From positions 1 to 33,802 of the forward strand of contig CAOJLW010000001.1 in NCBI GenBank assembly GCA_948438565.1: a stretch of 33,802 nucleotides of DNA. Direction: 5' to 3'. Below, one piece after another: positions 1-8,156 of this stretch. Every line of letters starts with the position of its first letter. The first letter of the stretch is position 1. A program made the translations under genes and the position numbers. Under the pieces are notes generated by a model. That model was not told the DNA's origin. It saw only the letters and a list, made by a program, of their open reading frames with translations, and ran no database searches. The DNA is from an uncultured Lachnospiraceae bacterium. GTDB taxonomy: Bacteria > Bacillota > Clostridia > Lachnospirales > Lachnospiraceae.

Positions 1-852
1 ATATGCGGCCGGCGCTTCCGGATTGGGGTAACCTACAGTCGGAAAATCCCCGTCCGGCAATTCCTGCTCTTTTACGACAAATACATGCACAAAACCCAGC
101 TCTTTTAAAATCGTACGCACTGGTATATTGCCTGTGCCATGCAGCGGCGTATAGACAATCTTAAGCTCATCCCGAACCGCGTCAATGGCGTCCTGATGGA
201 GTACAAGCTTTTTAATCTCATCCATATATGCCCGGTCAATTTCTTCTCCAATCACTACATAAAGACCGTCCTGCTGCGCTTTTTCCTTATCCATCGTAAG
301 CATGGCGCTATAGTCTGTCACAGCCTTTACTTCCGCCATAATCCCAGTATCATGCGGCGGCGTAATCTGCGCGCCGTCCTCCCAGTATACTTTATATCCG
401 TTATACTCCGGCGGATTGTGGCTTGCGGTTACATTGATGCCCGCGATACAATTTAACTTGCGTACGGCAAACGACAATTCCGGCGTCGGCCGCAGCGTTT
501 CAAAAACATATGCACGAATGCCGTTTGCGGCAAGGCAAAGCGCAGCCTCATCCGCAAATTCCGGCGACATCCTTCTGGAATCATAGGCAATGGCAACTCC
601 ACGATCCCCCTTGGATACCTTTTTGATATAATTGGCCAACCCCTGCGTGGCTTTCCGGACAGTATAGATATTCATACGATTTGTCCCAGCGCCAATTACG
701 CCCCGCAAACCCGCCGTGCCAAAAGCAAGCTCCGTATAAAACCTGTCCTCCACTTCTTTTTCGTCATCTGCAATCGCTTTTAATTCCGCTTTTGTCTCTT
801 CGTCAAAATAAGGATTTGTCATCCATTCCTGATATGTCTCTTTGTAACTCAT
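1..852 (-). CDS. pgcA: Phosphoglucomutase/phosphomannomutase, alpha-D-phosphohexomutase family (partial, 3' end outside window)
   Basis: The 284 visible N-terminal residues belong to the alpha-D-phosphohexomutase family, which interconverts hexose 1- and 6-phosphates in the cytoplasm. The active-site phosphoserine loop TASHNPPEYNGYK is present, with the catalytic Ser at residue 144. Early motifs FGTAGLRG (about 44-51) and AYDSRRMSPEFA (about 89-100), and FPTVGYPNPE near 270-279, are typical of the long two-substrate PgcA type. The window ends before the metal-binding DxDxD loop and the substrate-specificity and phosphate-binding domains. The ATG at 852 follows an AGGAGG Shine-Dalgarno sequence (859-864) with good spacing. 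The gene lies 19 bases after the PEGA lipoprotein and is probably cotranscribed with it. Glucose is the likeliest substrate because of the length and motifs, but mannose or glucosamine phosphates cannot be excluded without the missing domains. Confidence 0.9.
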   Translation of the reverse strand, partial: MSYKETYQEWMTNPYFDEETKAELKAIADDEKEVEDRFYTELAFGTAGLRGVIGAGTNRMNIYTVRKATQGLANYIKKVSKGDRGVAIAYDSRRMSPEFADEAALCLAANGIRAYVFETLRPTPELSFAVRKLNCIAGINVTASHNPPEYNGYKVYWEDGAQITPPHDTGIMAEVKAVTDYSAMLTMDKEKAQQDGLYVVIGEEIDRAYMDEIKKLVLHQDAIDAVRDELKIVYTPLHGTGNIPVRTILKELGFVHVFVVKEQELPDGDFPTVGYPNPEAPAAY

Positions 853-871
853 CTTATTCCTCCTACTTGTT

Positions 872-2257
872 CTATTCATCCCTCAAATCATCATAGCCGC
901 TGTTTGTATTGGAACCGCCGCCTGCATTTGAGCTGCTGCCATTATTGTTGATTGATGTGAGCAAATTATACAGTGTTGTCAAATAATCAGTGGAAGGCTG
1001 ATTGTTATTATTATTGGCGTTGCCGTTGTTATTGTTGTTATTGGCGTTGCCGTTATTATTGTTGTTGTTGGCGTTGCCGTTATTATTGTTGTTGTTGGCG
1101 TTGCCATTGTTATTGTTGTTGTTGCCGTTATTATTGTTGTTATTGGCGTTGTTATTGTTATTGCCGTTGTTATCCGTATCCTTACTTTTTTCCGAACTGC
1201 TCTTTTGAGATGTTAAGGCAATCTCAATTTCCGCCTTGGGAGAATTGACGACCAGCTTTTCCGTGATGGTATCATAACCTTCCGCTTCCACCGCAACGGT
1301 ATGAACGCCATATCGCACTTCCACTGGCTTGGAATAATCCGCTTTTTCACCGTCAATCCAAAGAGACGCGCCCTCGACGCCTACCTGAAAGGTAATCTTG
1401 CATATTTTAGGACCTTCCCCTTTTAATTCATCTAAATTTAAGCTTGTCGTCTGGCCCCTTATAATCTCGACCTCCCGGCTGCCCCCGTAACCCTGATTGG
1501 CCACTGTCACCAAGTGCTTTCCTTCCGGCGCTTCAATCTGCATATTTTTAGCCACTTCTTCAAAAATCCTATCGCCAATGCAAATGAAACTGCCTTCAAA
1601 AATCTCCGTATTGGCCAGCGCCAGATAACCATGTCCCACTTCCACAGCCAGTGAAAGGAGCTTTTTATCCATCACGACAGCGCGAAGCACATCGTACTGT
1701 CCGATATCTTCAAAGCCAATCCGATCGTCGCCGGAAAAAATCTCCATCCCGGGACTATAGGCATACCTTGTCTGCCCAATCGTCAAAGCATGGATACTCT
1801 CGTCAATCGAATAGTTGGTAATATCCTCATAAACCCATACCGCATCGGACAATTGCACCTGGGACAACTGCTGCGTATGGGAAGAAACCTCAATCTCCAC
1901 CACATCCCCCGGCACAAAAGAGACAATGGACTTTGTATCGCCGTATTTATCCAAAAACATAGTCCCCGTATGGTATGCGTACTGGGACTGACGTCCGCTG
2001 CTTACCTTTTCAAAGACGGCCAGCTTCTGCTCCGTATCGATTTTAGTCAGAATATATAAATCCGGGAAAGCCTCCTCCTCTGTCGACGCCACCTCTTCCA
2101 CCTCTAAAACCTGTTCCTTTGCCTCGGCCGCCCGTGCGCCGCTTCCGCGCCGCTCCTGAATAATGCCGCTGCCGGAAGAACGTCCGCATGCGCTAAAAAC
2201 CATCGCTATGGCAACCAGCAGGCCTGTCAGGATCCATCTCTGCTTTTGTATTTTCAT
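872..2257 (-). CDS. PEGA-domain lipoprotein with Asn-rich repeat tail
   Basis: This is a predicted surface lipoprotein of 461 residues. A short basic N-terminus and a hydrophobic segment end in the lipobox FSAC, with the lipidated Cys at residue 24. The middle (about 60-215) is beta-rich and unassigned. Two PEGA-type repeats follow, about 217-278 and 287-348, the second ending in a typical GVHTVAVEAEGYD block. Residues about 364-419 are almost only Asn with spaced Gly/Ala, encoded by a 27-base tandem repeat. PEGA domains occur in envelope proteins and are thought to bind wall or surface carbohydrate; no enzyme motif is visible. A longer reading from TTG at 2278 is possible, but the ATG at 2257 has GGAGAAG at suitable spacing and gives a proper lipoprotein signal. 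A promoter at 2293-2321 precedes it, and pgcA follows. Confidence 0.8.
   Translation of the reverse strand: MKIQKQRWILTGLLVAIAMVFSACGRSSGSGIIQERRGSGARAAEAKEQVLEVEEVASTEEEAFPDLYILTKIDTEQKLAVFEKVSSGRQSQYAYHTGTMFLDKYGDTKSIVSFVPGDVVEIEVSSHTQQLSQVQLSDAVWVYEDITNYSIDESIHALTIGQTRYAYSPGMEIFSGDDRIGFEDIGQYDVLRAVVMDKKLLSLAVEVGHGYLALANTEIFEGSFICIGDRIFEEVAKNMQIEAPEGKHLVTVANQGYGGSREVEIIRGQTTSLNLDELKGEGPKICKITFQVGVEGASLWIDGEKADYSKPVEVRYGVHTVAVEAEGYDTITEKLVVNSPKAEIEIALTSQKSSSEKSKDTDNNGNNNNNANNNNNNGNNNNNNGNANNNNNNGNANNNNNNGNANNNNNNGNANNNNNQPSTDYLTTLYNLLTSINNNGSSSNAGGGSNTNSGYDDLRDE
1001..1171 (-). repeat. Tandem 27-base repeat encoding (N)6-G-N-A units
   Basis: Four contiguous 27-base units start at 1016, 1043, 1070 and 1097 and differ by only a few bases. 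They are followed by shortened units of 21, 18 and 9 bases to 1171; an Asn-only stretch occupies 1001-1015. Every unit is a multiple of three, so gain or loss of copies keeps the lipoprotein in frame. On the plus strand it appears as a Leu-rich artefact. Confidence 0.93.
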
Positions 2258-2292
2258 GCTATCTTCTCCAATCCTCAAATCTATCCTGCCCT

Positions 2293-2321
2293 ATTATACC
2301 ACACCCTGTTTAACTTGTGAA
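2293..2321 (-). promoter_or_regulatory. SigA-type promoter of the PEGA lipoprotein/pgcA unit
   Basis: Minus strand: TTCACA (2316-2321), a 17-base spacer, then TATAAT (2293-2298). The boxes overlap the stop codon of the upstream CotS-like gene (2310-2312). The match is five of six and six of six, at ideal spacing. Confidence 0.7.
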
Positions 2322-3308
2322 ATAAAATAACATTTTTAGAAACTGTTTTCTTTGAGGCTCCTGATCCATGACCTTTTCCAATTTCTCAATATCCCTGCCA
2401 GAAATCCAGGATTTTCGGGAACTTGCATAATGGTTGGCAATCTTCCAAAATTTTTTCGGATAGGCCAGGCGCAGATAAAGCTGCTCCAATTCCTCCGGCA
2501 ATAGCTTCCGAACCGTATCATACGCCGTAATCATATCCAGGCCAAGGCCAGTATTCCAATTATATTTTTCCAAAATTTTACGCATAAAATTAGCCAAATC
2601 CTGCACCAGAATATCATAGGACATCCGTTCAAAATTCAGCACTACCCATTCCCCTTGGGAAAACAAGACGTTATGCTGGTTATAGTCCCCATGGCATAGT
2701 CCAAACATCTGATCCATAGAATCGTCTGAAAGACTCTCTGACTGGCGTTTTAACTGCTCCGTCACCTCAAAGGCCTGCGTTTTATAGTTGTCATATACCC
2801 GCATAAACAACACTTCAAACGCATTTTTCTGGTTTTTATTGCGGATATAATTTTTCACCTTATTGAGTTCCCGGTTATGACGTTCATATTCCTGTAACAG
2901 GCCTTCGTTATCCGTCCTTAAAAAATCCGGGATTTGTTTTTGATAAGACTGCGTCAGGCTATGCAGCTTTGCGAGTTTTTTGACTGCCGCTAAAATGTCG
3001 TCCCGGTTCCTGACGTCGCATTCCCTGCCCAAATACCAGTTTTTCAACAAGTAAGACGCAGCGCTTGCTTCATCCCGGACTAACGGTTCCCCATCCTTTG
3101 CCGTTACAATCGTCTCTGCCGCAAAGCCCTCCCCGGCTAAAAAGTCCAAAATATCATATAAAAACGCAGCCCGTTCCTTCGAACCGCGAAACTCTTTCAA
3201 CAACATGGCGCCTTTGTCCGTATCGCAGTTCAGTGCTCCGCGTCCTTTAGCCGTACTTCTTATTTCCACTTCATACTGTTCCAGAATTTCTTCTTCCCGA
3301 TTATACAC
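2310..3308 (-). CDS. CotS-family spore coat kinase-like protein
   Basis: The product (332 residues from the preferred start) resembles the CotS/YsxE/YutH branch of the aminoglycoside-phosphotransferase fold. In clostridia these are spore coat or sporulation proteins of unproven activity. The kinase-like catalytic loop HGDYNQHNVLF is present, and the later VVLNFERMSYDILVQDLANF block sits where the Mg-binding DFD would be. There the usual first Asp is Asn, so catalysis is doubtful. The first in-frame ATG (3377) has no Shine-Dalgarno sequence and lies inside a sporulation-type -10 element. A GTG at 3308 follows GGAGGGG (3314-3320) with a 5-base spacer, and the protein then begins VYNREEEILEQYE, as CotS proteins from related genomes tend to do. 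The gene is 95 bases after cca. The CotS assignment is firm as to family, tentative as to substrate. Confidence 0.8.
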   Translation of the reverse strand: MYNREEEILEQYEVEIRSTAKGRGALNCDTDKGAMLLKEFRGSKERAAFLYDILDFLAGEGFAAETIVTAKDGEPLVRDEASAASYLLKNWYLGRECDVRNRDDILAAVKKLAKLHSLTQSYQKQIPDFLRTDNEGLLQEYERHNRELNKVKNYIRNKNQKNAFEVLFMRVYDNYKTQAFEVTEQLKRQSESLSDDSMDQMFGLCHGDYNQHNVLFSQGEWVVLNFERMSYDILVQDLANFMRKILEKYNWNTGLGLDMITAYDTVRKLLPEELEQLYLRLAYPKKFWKIANHYASSRKSWISGRDIEKLEKVMDQEPQRKQFLKMLFYFTS

Positions 3309-3371
3309 CAAAACCCCTCCATACGAATCTTTTCGAATGCACTGGCGCTCCCTGTACATTCCGTGTCTCTT

Positions 3372-3401
3372 TAACATATGAAGGGGAATCTAAAAGTATT
3401 C
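3372..3401 (-). promoter_or_regulatory. Candidate sporulation (SigE/SigK-type) promoter for the CotS-like gene
   Basis: Minus strand: GAATACT (3395-3401), a 14-base spacer, then CATATGTTA (3372-3380). The second element fits CATAnnnTA of mother-cell sigma factors and the first is one base from a SigE -35. It lies between the cca stop and the GTG start at 3308. This is pattern matching with known Bacillus consensus sequences; no experiment is implied. Confidence 0.45.
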
Positions 3402-3403
3402 GC

Positions 3404-4750
3404 TTAAATCATTGAATTTTTCTGAATATCCTCCCGTATTTTCTGAAGAAGGTACTCTCTGGAGTTATTTTGGGGTTCTTCTAAAACAAGCTCAAACAAG
3501 CTTTGTAACGCCTGCCCGATCTTTGGTCCCGGTCGCAGTCCCTCCGCAATCAAATCTGAACCGTTGACGGCCAGATCCTTTAACGTTAAACATTGCCGTT
3601 TGCTTCGAATCTTATCGTAACATTCCTCATAGGCGTCTACATAAGCCAGCTTTTCTAAACGCTGGTACGGACTTTGCGCCAGAATATCCGCGCGTTTTAT
3701 CGCAAAGATGGACGGATATGCCTCAAGGCCCAGCCGGACAACCGCGCGGCGGATATTTGTTTCCGTAATCGGCGGATTGTCGTCATGCCATTCGACCAAA
3801 CGGCATACTCTGGCTATCGTGTCATTGTCAAATTTCAGCCGCCGTAAAATACGACGCGCCAATTCGCTCCCTTGTCGGGGATGCCCATAAAAATGATGGA
3901 CGCCGGCTTCATCCACGGTCTGACACAGCGGCTTTGCCACGTCATGGAGCAATAGAGCAAGACGCAGCGTTTTATCGTTGGCGATATGCCCAAGCGCCGC
4001 TATCGTATGCTCCCCAACGGAGTACATATGATGCGGATTATTTTGCTCTGTCTGCATCATAGCGTCAAATTCCGGCAAAATCACCCGCGTAATGCCCGTC
4101 TCATAAAGCGTCCGCAGCTCTTTCGGATGACTAGACGTCAACAGCTTAACCAGTTCCGTCTGCACCCGTTCCGCACTGATGCGCTCCAAAGAAGGAGCCA
4201 ATTCGCAAATAGCGTCTCTGGTAGCCGAATCAATTGAAAATCCAAGCTGCGCCGAAAAACGGACGGCGCGCATCATACGCAGCGCGTCCTCCCCAAACCT
4301 CTGCCGTGGCTCTCCGACGCAGCGGATTGTATTACGGTTTAAATCGCCCATCCCGTCAAACGCATCCACAAGTCCCTCTTTCGGGTTATACGCCATCGCA
4401 TTCATCGTAAAATCCCGGCGTTTGAGATCTTCCAGCAGGTTAGGAGTAAACGCCACTTCTTTTGGATGCCTGGCATCCTCGTATGTTCCGTCAATCCGAT
4501 ACGTCGTCACTTCATATCCTTCCCGTCCCAGCAAAACCGTAACGGTTCCATGCGCAATTCCCGTATCCACTGTTCTTGGAAACAGATGTTTTACCTCTGT
4601 GGGTTTTGCAGATGTCGTAATATCCCAGTCCATCGGCGTTTGCCCCAATAGACTATCCCGAATACAGCCGCCTACCGCGTAGGCCTCATATCCTGCCTGC
4701 ATCAGCGTATCGATAATATACCCGGCTCCTTCCGGCAGCGCCAGCCTCAT
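3404..4750 (-). CDS. cca: CCA-adding tRNA nucleotidyltransferase with HD domain
   Basis: This cytoplasmic enzyme adds or repairs the 3' CCA end of tRNAs. The N-terminal polymerase-beta-type head has the GG motif (AVGGCIRDSLLG) followed by the catalytic carboxylates in MDWDITT, then KRRDFTMNAMAYNP. The class II neck and body follow, and the C-terminal half carries an HD motif (LRLALLLHDVAKP), as in many bacterial CCA enzymes with phosphohydrolase activity. Length (448 residues) is normal. A TTG nine bases upstream (4759) is in frame, but the ATG at 4750 has AAGGAG at a better distance. It lies 27 bases after proS, so the two tRNA-related genes are likely one transcript. An alternative as poly(A) polymerase is unlikely given the complete set of CCA-type motifs. 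Confidence 0.95.
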   Translation of the reverse strand: MRLALPEGAGYIIDTLMQAGYEAYAVGGCIRDSLLGQTPMDWDITTSAKPTEVKHLFPRTVDTGIAHGTVTVLLGREGYEVTTYRIDGTYEDARHPKEVAFTPNLLEDLKRRDFTMNAMAYNPKEGLVDAFDGMGDLNRNTIRCVGEPRQRFGEDALRMMRAVRFSAQLGFSIDSATRDAICELAPSLERISAERVQTELVKLLTSSHPKELRTLYETGITRVILPEFDAMMQTEQNNPHHMYSVGEHTIAALGHIANDKTLRLALLLHDVAKPLCQTVDEAGVHHFYGHPRQGSELARRILRRLKFDNDTIARVCRLVEWHDDNPPITETNIRRAVVRLGLEAYPSIFAIKRADILAQSPYQRLEKLAYVDAYEECYDKIRSKRQCLTLKDLAVNGSDLIAEGLRPGPKIGQALQSLFELVLEEPQNNSREYLLQKIREDIQKNSMI

Positions 4751-4777
4751 TCCAACCAACTCCTTAAGCGTCCATTT

Positions 4778-6220
4778 TTAATATGCTTTTCCCCAATAGA
4801 CCAATTTATGCGCTGGCTTGCCGCAGCATACGCAAACTGACGCGATTTCCTCTTTGTCATGGAATGGCATACAACGTGCGGTCGCTGCAAAATCTTCTTT
4901 AATCCGATCCTCACACGCCTGCTCCCCACACCACATCGCACGGATAAAACCTGGTTTCGTACGTATGATTTCCGTAAATTCCTCATAATTATGCGCGTCA
5001 TAAATATGCTCGTCTCGGTGCTTCTTGGCACGCATAAACATATCCTGCTGTATCTTTGCCAACAGTTCTTTGGCTGATTTTGCGGCCTCTTCCAAAGACG
5101 CCGCTATTTTCTCCCTGGTATCGCGACGCACCATTATGCACTGTCCCGCTTCTATATCCTTTGGCCCGATTTCAATACGGATCGGGATTCCCCGCATTTC
5201 CTGTTCCGCAAACTTCCATCCCGGACTTTTCTCTGAATCATCCACTTTCACGCGGACGCCTTCCGCTGCCAGCAGCTCTTTCAGCTCCATGGTTTTTTCC
5301 AAAACCCCTTCTTTATGCTGCTGAATCGGAATAATCATCGCCTGTGTCGGCGCAATCCTGGGCGGAAGCGATAACCCGGAATCGTCGCCATGCACCATAA
5401 TGATGGCTCCAATCAGACGCGTCGTCATCCCCCAGGAGGTCTGATGCACAAATTGCAGCTTATTGTCCTTATCCGTATACTGGATACCAAACGCCCGTGC
5501 AAACCCGTCCCCAAAATTATGGCTGGTGCCGGACTGCAACGCCTTGCCGTCATGCATTAACGCTTCAATCGTATAGGTCGCTTCGGCTCCGGCAAATTTT
5601 TCTTTATCGGTCTTTTTCCCCCGGACAACCGGTATCGCCAACTCCTGCTCGCAGAAATCGGCATAGACGTTTAACATTTGTATCGTCCGTTCCTCGGCTT
5701 CTTCGGCAGTCGCGTGCGCCGTATGCCCCTCCTGCCACAAAAACTCGCGGGAACGTAAAAACGGCCTGGTTTCTTTTTCCCATCTCACAACGGAACACCA
5801 CTGGTTATAGACTTTCGGCAAATCCCGATAAGACTGAATATCATTTTTATAAAAATCACAAAACAGCGTCTCGGAAGTCGGACGAACGCAAAGGCGCTCC
5901 TGCAACGGATTCAACCCGCCGTGCGTAACCCACGCCACTTCCGGGGCAAAGCCTTCCACATGGTCCTTCTCTTTATTCAAAAGGCTTTCCGGGATAAACA
6001 TTGGCATATAGACATTTTCCACCCCGGTTTCCTTAAACCTGCGGTCAAGCTCCGTTTGGATATTTTCCCAAATCGCATATCCGTCCGGCTTAATGATCAT
6101 GCAGCCTTTTACGGACGAATAATCAATCAGCTCCGCTTTTTTTACTACATCTGTGTACCATTGCGCAAAATCCACTTCCATTGAAGTAATGGCTTCCACT
6201 AATTTTTTTTCTTTTGGCAT
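4778..6220 (-). CDS. proS: Prolyl-tRNA synthetase, archaeal/eukaryotic-like short type
   Basis: Class II synthetase that charges tRNA(Pro) with proline in the cytoplasm. At 480 residues without the bacterial editing insertion, it is the compact archaeal/eukaryotic-like form common in clostridia. Class II motif 2 is seen around the VVRWEKETRPFLRSREF block, followed by WQEGHTAHA; the GTSHNFGDGFARAF block and the motif 3 region (SWGMTTRLIGAII) follow. The anticodon-binding domain comes next, and a C-terminal Cys-containing domain with CVCCGKPA ends in the typical terminal Tyr. A TTG start at 6253 is possible, but ATG 6220 follows AAAGGAAA at suitable spacing. It is the first gene of the proS-cca unit and has its own promoter at 6278-6306. 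Confidence 0.96.
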   Translation of the reverse strand: MPKEKKLVEAITSMEVDFAQWYTDVVKKAELIDYSSVKGCMIIKPDGYAIWENIQTELDRRFKETGVENVYMPMFIPESLLNKEKDHVEGFAPEVAWVTHGGLNPLQERLCVRPTSETLFCDFYKNDIQSYRDLPKVYNQWCSVVRWEKETRPFLRSREFLWQEGHTAHATAEEAEERTIQMLNVYADFCEQELAIPVVRGKKTDKEKFAGAEATYTIEALMHDGKALQSGTSHNFGDGFARAFGIQYTDKDNKLQFVHQTSWGMTTRLIGAIIMVHGDDSGLSLPPRIAPTQAMIIPIQQHKEGVLEKTMELKELLAAEGVRVKVDDSEKSPGWKFAEQEMRGIPIRIEIGPKDIEAGQCIMVRRDTREKIAASLEEAAKSAKELLAKIQQDMFMRAKKHRDEHIYDAHNYEEFTEIIRTKPGFIRAMWCGEQACEDRIKEDFAATARCMPFHDKEEIASVCVCCGKPAHKLVYWGKAY

Positions 6221-6277
6221 GATTTGTTTCCTTTCTACTGTTTTGTCAATCAAAGCTTTTTTGGATGTATCGTGCTT

Positions 6278-6306
6278 ATTTTAATATATATAAAGGAGTA
6301 TTTCAA
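6278..6306 (-). promoter_or_regulatory. SigA-type promoter for proS
   Basis: Minus strand: TTGAAA (6301-6306), a 17-base spacer, then TAAAAT (6278-6283), about 58 bases before the ATG at 6220. It lies in the 117-base gap after btuD. No clear btuD terminator is seen in that gap. Confidence 0.7.
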
Positions 6307-6337
6307 GACAGAAGGCAGATTTGTGCGATCGTTCCCT

Positions 6338-7132
6338 TTACACTTGAGGCACAATATATACCCCGTTTTTGCTTCTGCCTTCCAAAAATTCAAATTTCAT
6401 TCCATAAACCTCTTCCAAGTTCCTCTCCGTAAGCACTTCCTGCACCGGGCCGAACGCATATACGCTTCCTTCTTTCATAATTACGATCTTCGTACAAAAC
6501 GCGGCCGCAAGATTCATATCGTGTAAAATAGCGATGATCGTCTTACCCTGTTCCTGAAGTTCCTTCAGAATCCCCATAATCTCTATCTGGTGCCTTACGT
6601 CCAGGTTAGAAACCGGCTCGTCCAAAATCACCCAGGGCGTATCCTGCGCAATCGTCCGCGCCAGAATCACCCGCTGCCGTTCCCCGCCGCTTAAAATGGA
6701 CACCCGCTTATCCTTTAGCTTCAGGCAATCTGTCATTTCCAGCGCCTGGCGAATTACTTCCCTGTCTTTCTCCTCCAAAGGAAAAAAACGCTTCCGGTAC
6801 GGCTCCCTCCCCATGGCCACGGTATCCCAGACTGTAAAATCCACATCTTCCCGAATAGTCTGCGGCAAAAAAGCCAACTTTCTTGCAAGCGCGTCCCTAT
6901 CCCAGGCGCGCAGATTCTCCTGATCCAGCCAAATCGCGCCCTGATCCGGCTTTTGCAGCCGCAGAATTTGACGCACAAGCGAGGTCTTGCCCGCTCCGTT
7001 CGGACCTAGCATTCCATAAAATTCCCCCTCGAAAAATTCTAGGGAAATATTGTTTAAGACTGGCTCCTTCCCCTTTTGCGGCTGCCAGACGACATGATCC
7101 AAACGCACCCTGTGCAAACAGTTATTGCTCAT
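6338..7132 (-). CDS. btuD: Corrinoid (cobalamin) ABC importer, ATP-binding subunit
   Basis: Cytoplasmic ATPase of a type II importer of the FecE/BtuD family, 264 residues. Walker A GPNGAGKT is at 43-50, the signature LSGGERQ at 147-153, Walker B VILDEP at 168-173 and the switch His in ILHDMN at 204; all are intact. The frame stays open upstream to 7255, but that extension overlaps the permease gene. The ATG at 7132 forms an ATGA overlap with the permease stop, which indicates translational coupling. The family also includes siderophore and heme importers. The cobalamin riboswitch ahead of the operon points to a corrinoid substrate. Confidence 0.92.
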   Translation of the reverse strand: MSNNCLHRVRLDHVVWQPQKGKEPVLNNISLEFFEGEFYGMLGPNGAGKTSLVRQILRLQKPDQGAIWLDQENLRAWDRDALARKLAFLPQTIREDVDFTVWDTVAMGREPYRKRFFPLEEKDREVIRQALEMTDCLKLKDKRVSILSGGERQRVILARTIAQDTPWVILDEPVSNLDVRHQIEIMGILKELQEQGKTIIAILHDMNLAAAFCTKIVIMKEGSVYAFGPVQEVLTERNLEEVYGMKFEFLEGRSKNGVYIVPQV

Positions 7133-8154
7133 GATCCACGCCGCCCCCTTTCTCTCCAAATCAAAGAAATAAAATAGGGCGCGCCAAACATCGCCGTAAC
7201 CACCCCTACCGGCACTTCCGTAGGAGCCGCCACCGTCCGCGCCACCGTATCGCACGCCATCAAAAAAATTGCGCCCGCAAAAAAACTAAACGGCATCACC
7301 TTCCGATTGTCCGGACCGCATAAAAGACGTACGCAGTGCGGTACAATCAGACCCACAAAGCCGATAATCCCGCTGACTGATACGGCCGCCGCAACCAATA
7401 GAGAGCTAGTCACTATAAACGTCTTTTGCAGCCGTCCCGTATCCACCCCAAGGCATTTCGCATCTTCTTCCCCCATCATCATCAAATTTAATTTGCCCGC
7501 TCCGGCGCACAAAACGGCCGTTCCGACCACGGCAAACACACTTAAAAACGCCGTTTTCTCCCAAGTCGCCGCCGCAAAGCTCCCCAATGTCCACATATAT
7601 ACCTTTACAATCTGATCGTGATGAAATGTCATCCAGAGGGATATCATCGAGCTTAACATCGTACTAATTGCCGTACCCGTCAGCAGCATATGCATGACTG
7701 ATAGCGAACCTCCGATTTTGGCCGCCTGATACACCAAAAATACCGTAAGCAAAGCTCCGGCAAAGGCAAACAGACCAACCGCGCCAAGGCCCCAAACACT
7801 GACGGAAAGTCCCGCAGACATCGCCATCGTAGCGCCAAGCGCCGCCCCGGAAGAAACGCCTAAAATATGAGGGTCTGCCAGGGGATTTAAAAAAATCCCC
7901 TGATAAGCAGACCCCACTACAGCCAATATGCCGCCTGTCATTGCGGCCAGCAAAACCCTTGGCATACGCACTTCCCAGACAATTGTCTCATATACAGTCC
8001 CAATACCGGACAGTTGCACCCATTCCCCGGCAATCGGGAGCCTATGTAATAATATTTTCAGGCTGTCCCACATAGATAAATCTGCGGAACCCACCGATAC
8101 TGCCGCAAGCAATGCCACTAGCAACAGCAAAAACGCTGACAATATTTTCTTCAT
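7129..8154 (-). CDS. btuC: Corrinoid (cobalamin) ABC importer, FecCD-family permease
   Basis: Integral membrane subunit of the importer, 341 residues, highly hydrophobic, with many predicted membrane helices as in BtuC/FecCD proteins (about ten in the family). Family motifs include RMPRVLLAAMTGGILAVVGS near the N-terminus, LADPHILGVSSGAALGA, and SGIIGFVGLIVPHCVRLL before the last helices; the latter region contacts the ATPase in known structures. It starts two bases after the binding-protein stop and overlaps btuD by four bases, so the three genes form one operon. Substrate is assigned from the upstream cobalamin riboswitch, not from the protein itself. Confidence 0.93.
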   Translation of the reverse strand: MKKILSAFLLLLVALLAAVSVGSADLSMWDSLKILLHRLPIAGEWVQLSGIGTVYETIVWEVRMPRVLLAAMTGGILAVVGSAYQGIFLNPLADPHILGVSSGAALGATMAMSAGLSVSVWGLGAVGLFAFAGALLTVFLVYQAAKIGGSLSVMHMLLTGTAISTMLSSMISLWMTFHHDQIVKVYMWTLGSFAAATWEKTAFLSVFAVVGTAVLCAGAGKLNLMMMGEEDAKCLGVDTGRLQKTFIVTSSLLVAAAVSVSGIIGFVGLIVPHCVRLLCGPDNRKVMPFSFFAGAIFLMACDTVARTVAAPTEVPVGVVTAMFGAPYFISLIWRERGRRGS

Positions 8155-8156
8155 TG

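Noticed and set aside
1016..1171. Regular repeats resembling a CRISPR array
   Set aside because: The units are contiguous 27-base coding repeats with no unique spacers, in frame with a lipoprotein.
973..1248. Plus-strand Leu/Cys/Tyr-rich open frames
   Set aside because: They are the complement of the Asn-rich tandem repeat of the lipoprotein gene and lack a ribosome site.
4179..4682. A 167-codon plus-strand open frame
   Set aside because: It is antisense to the conserved nucleotidyltransferase head of cca; composition is that of a shadow frame.
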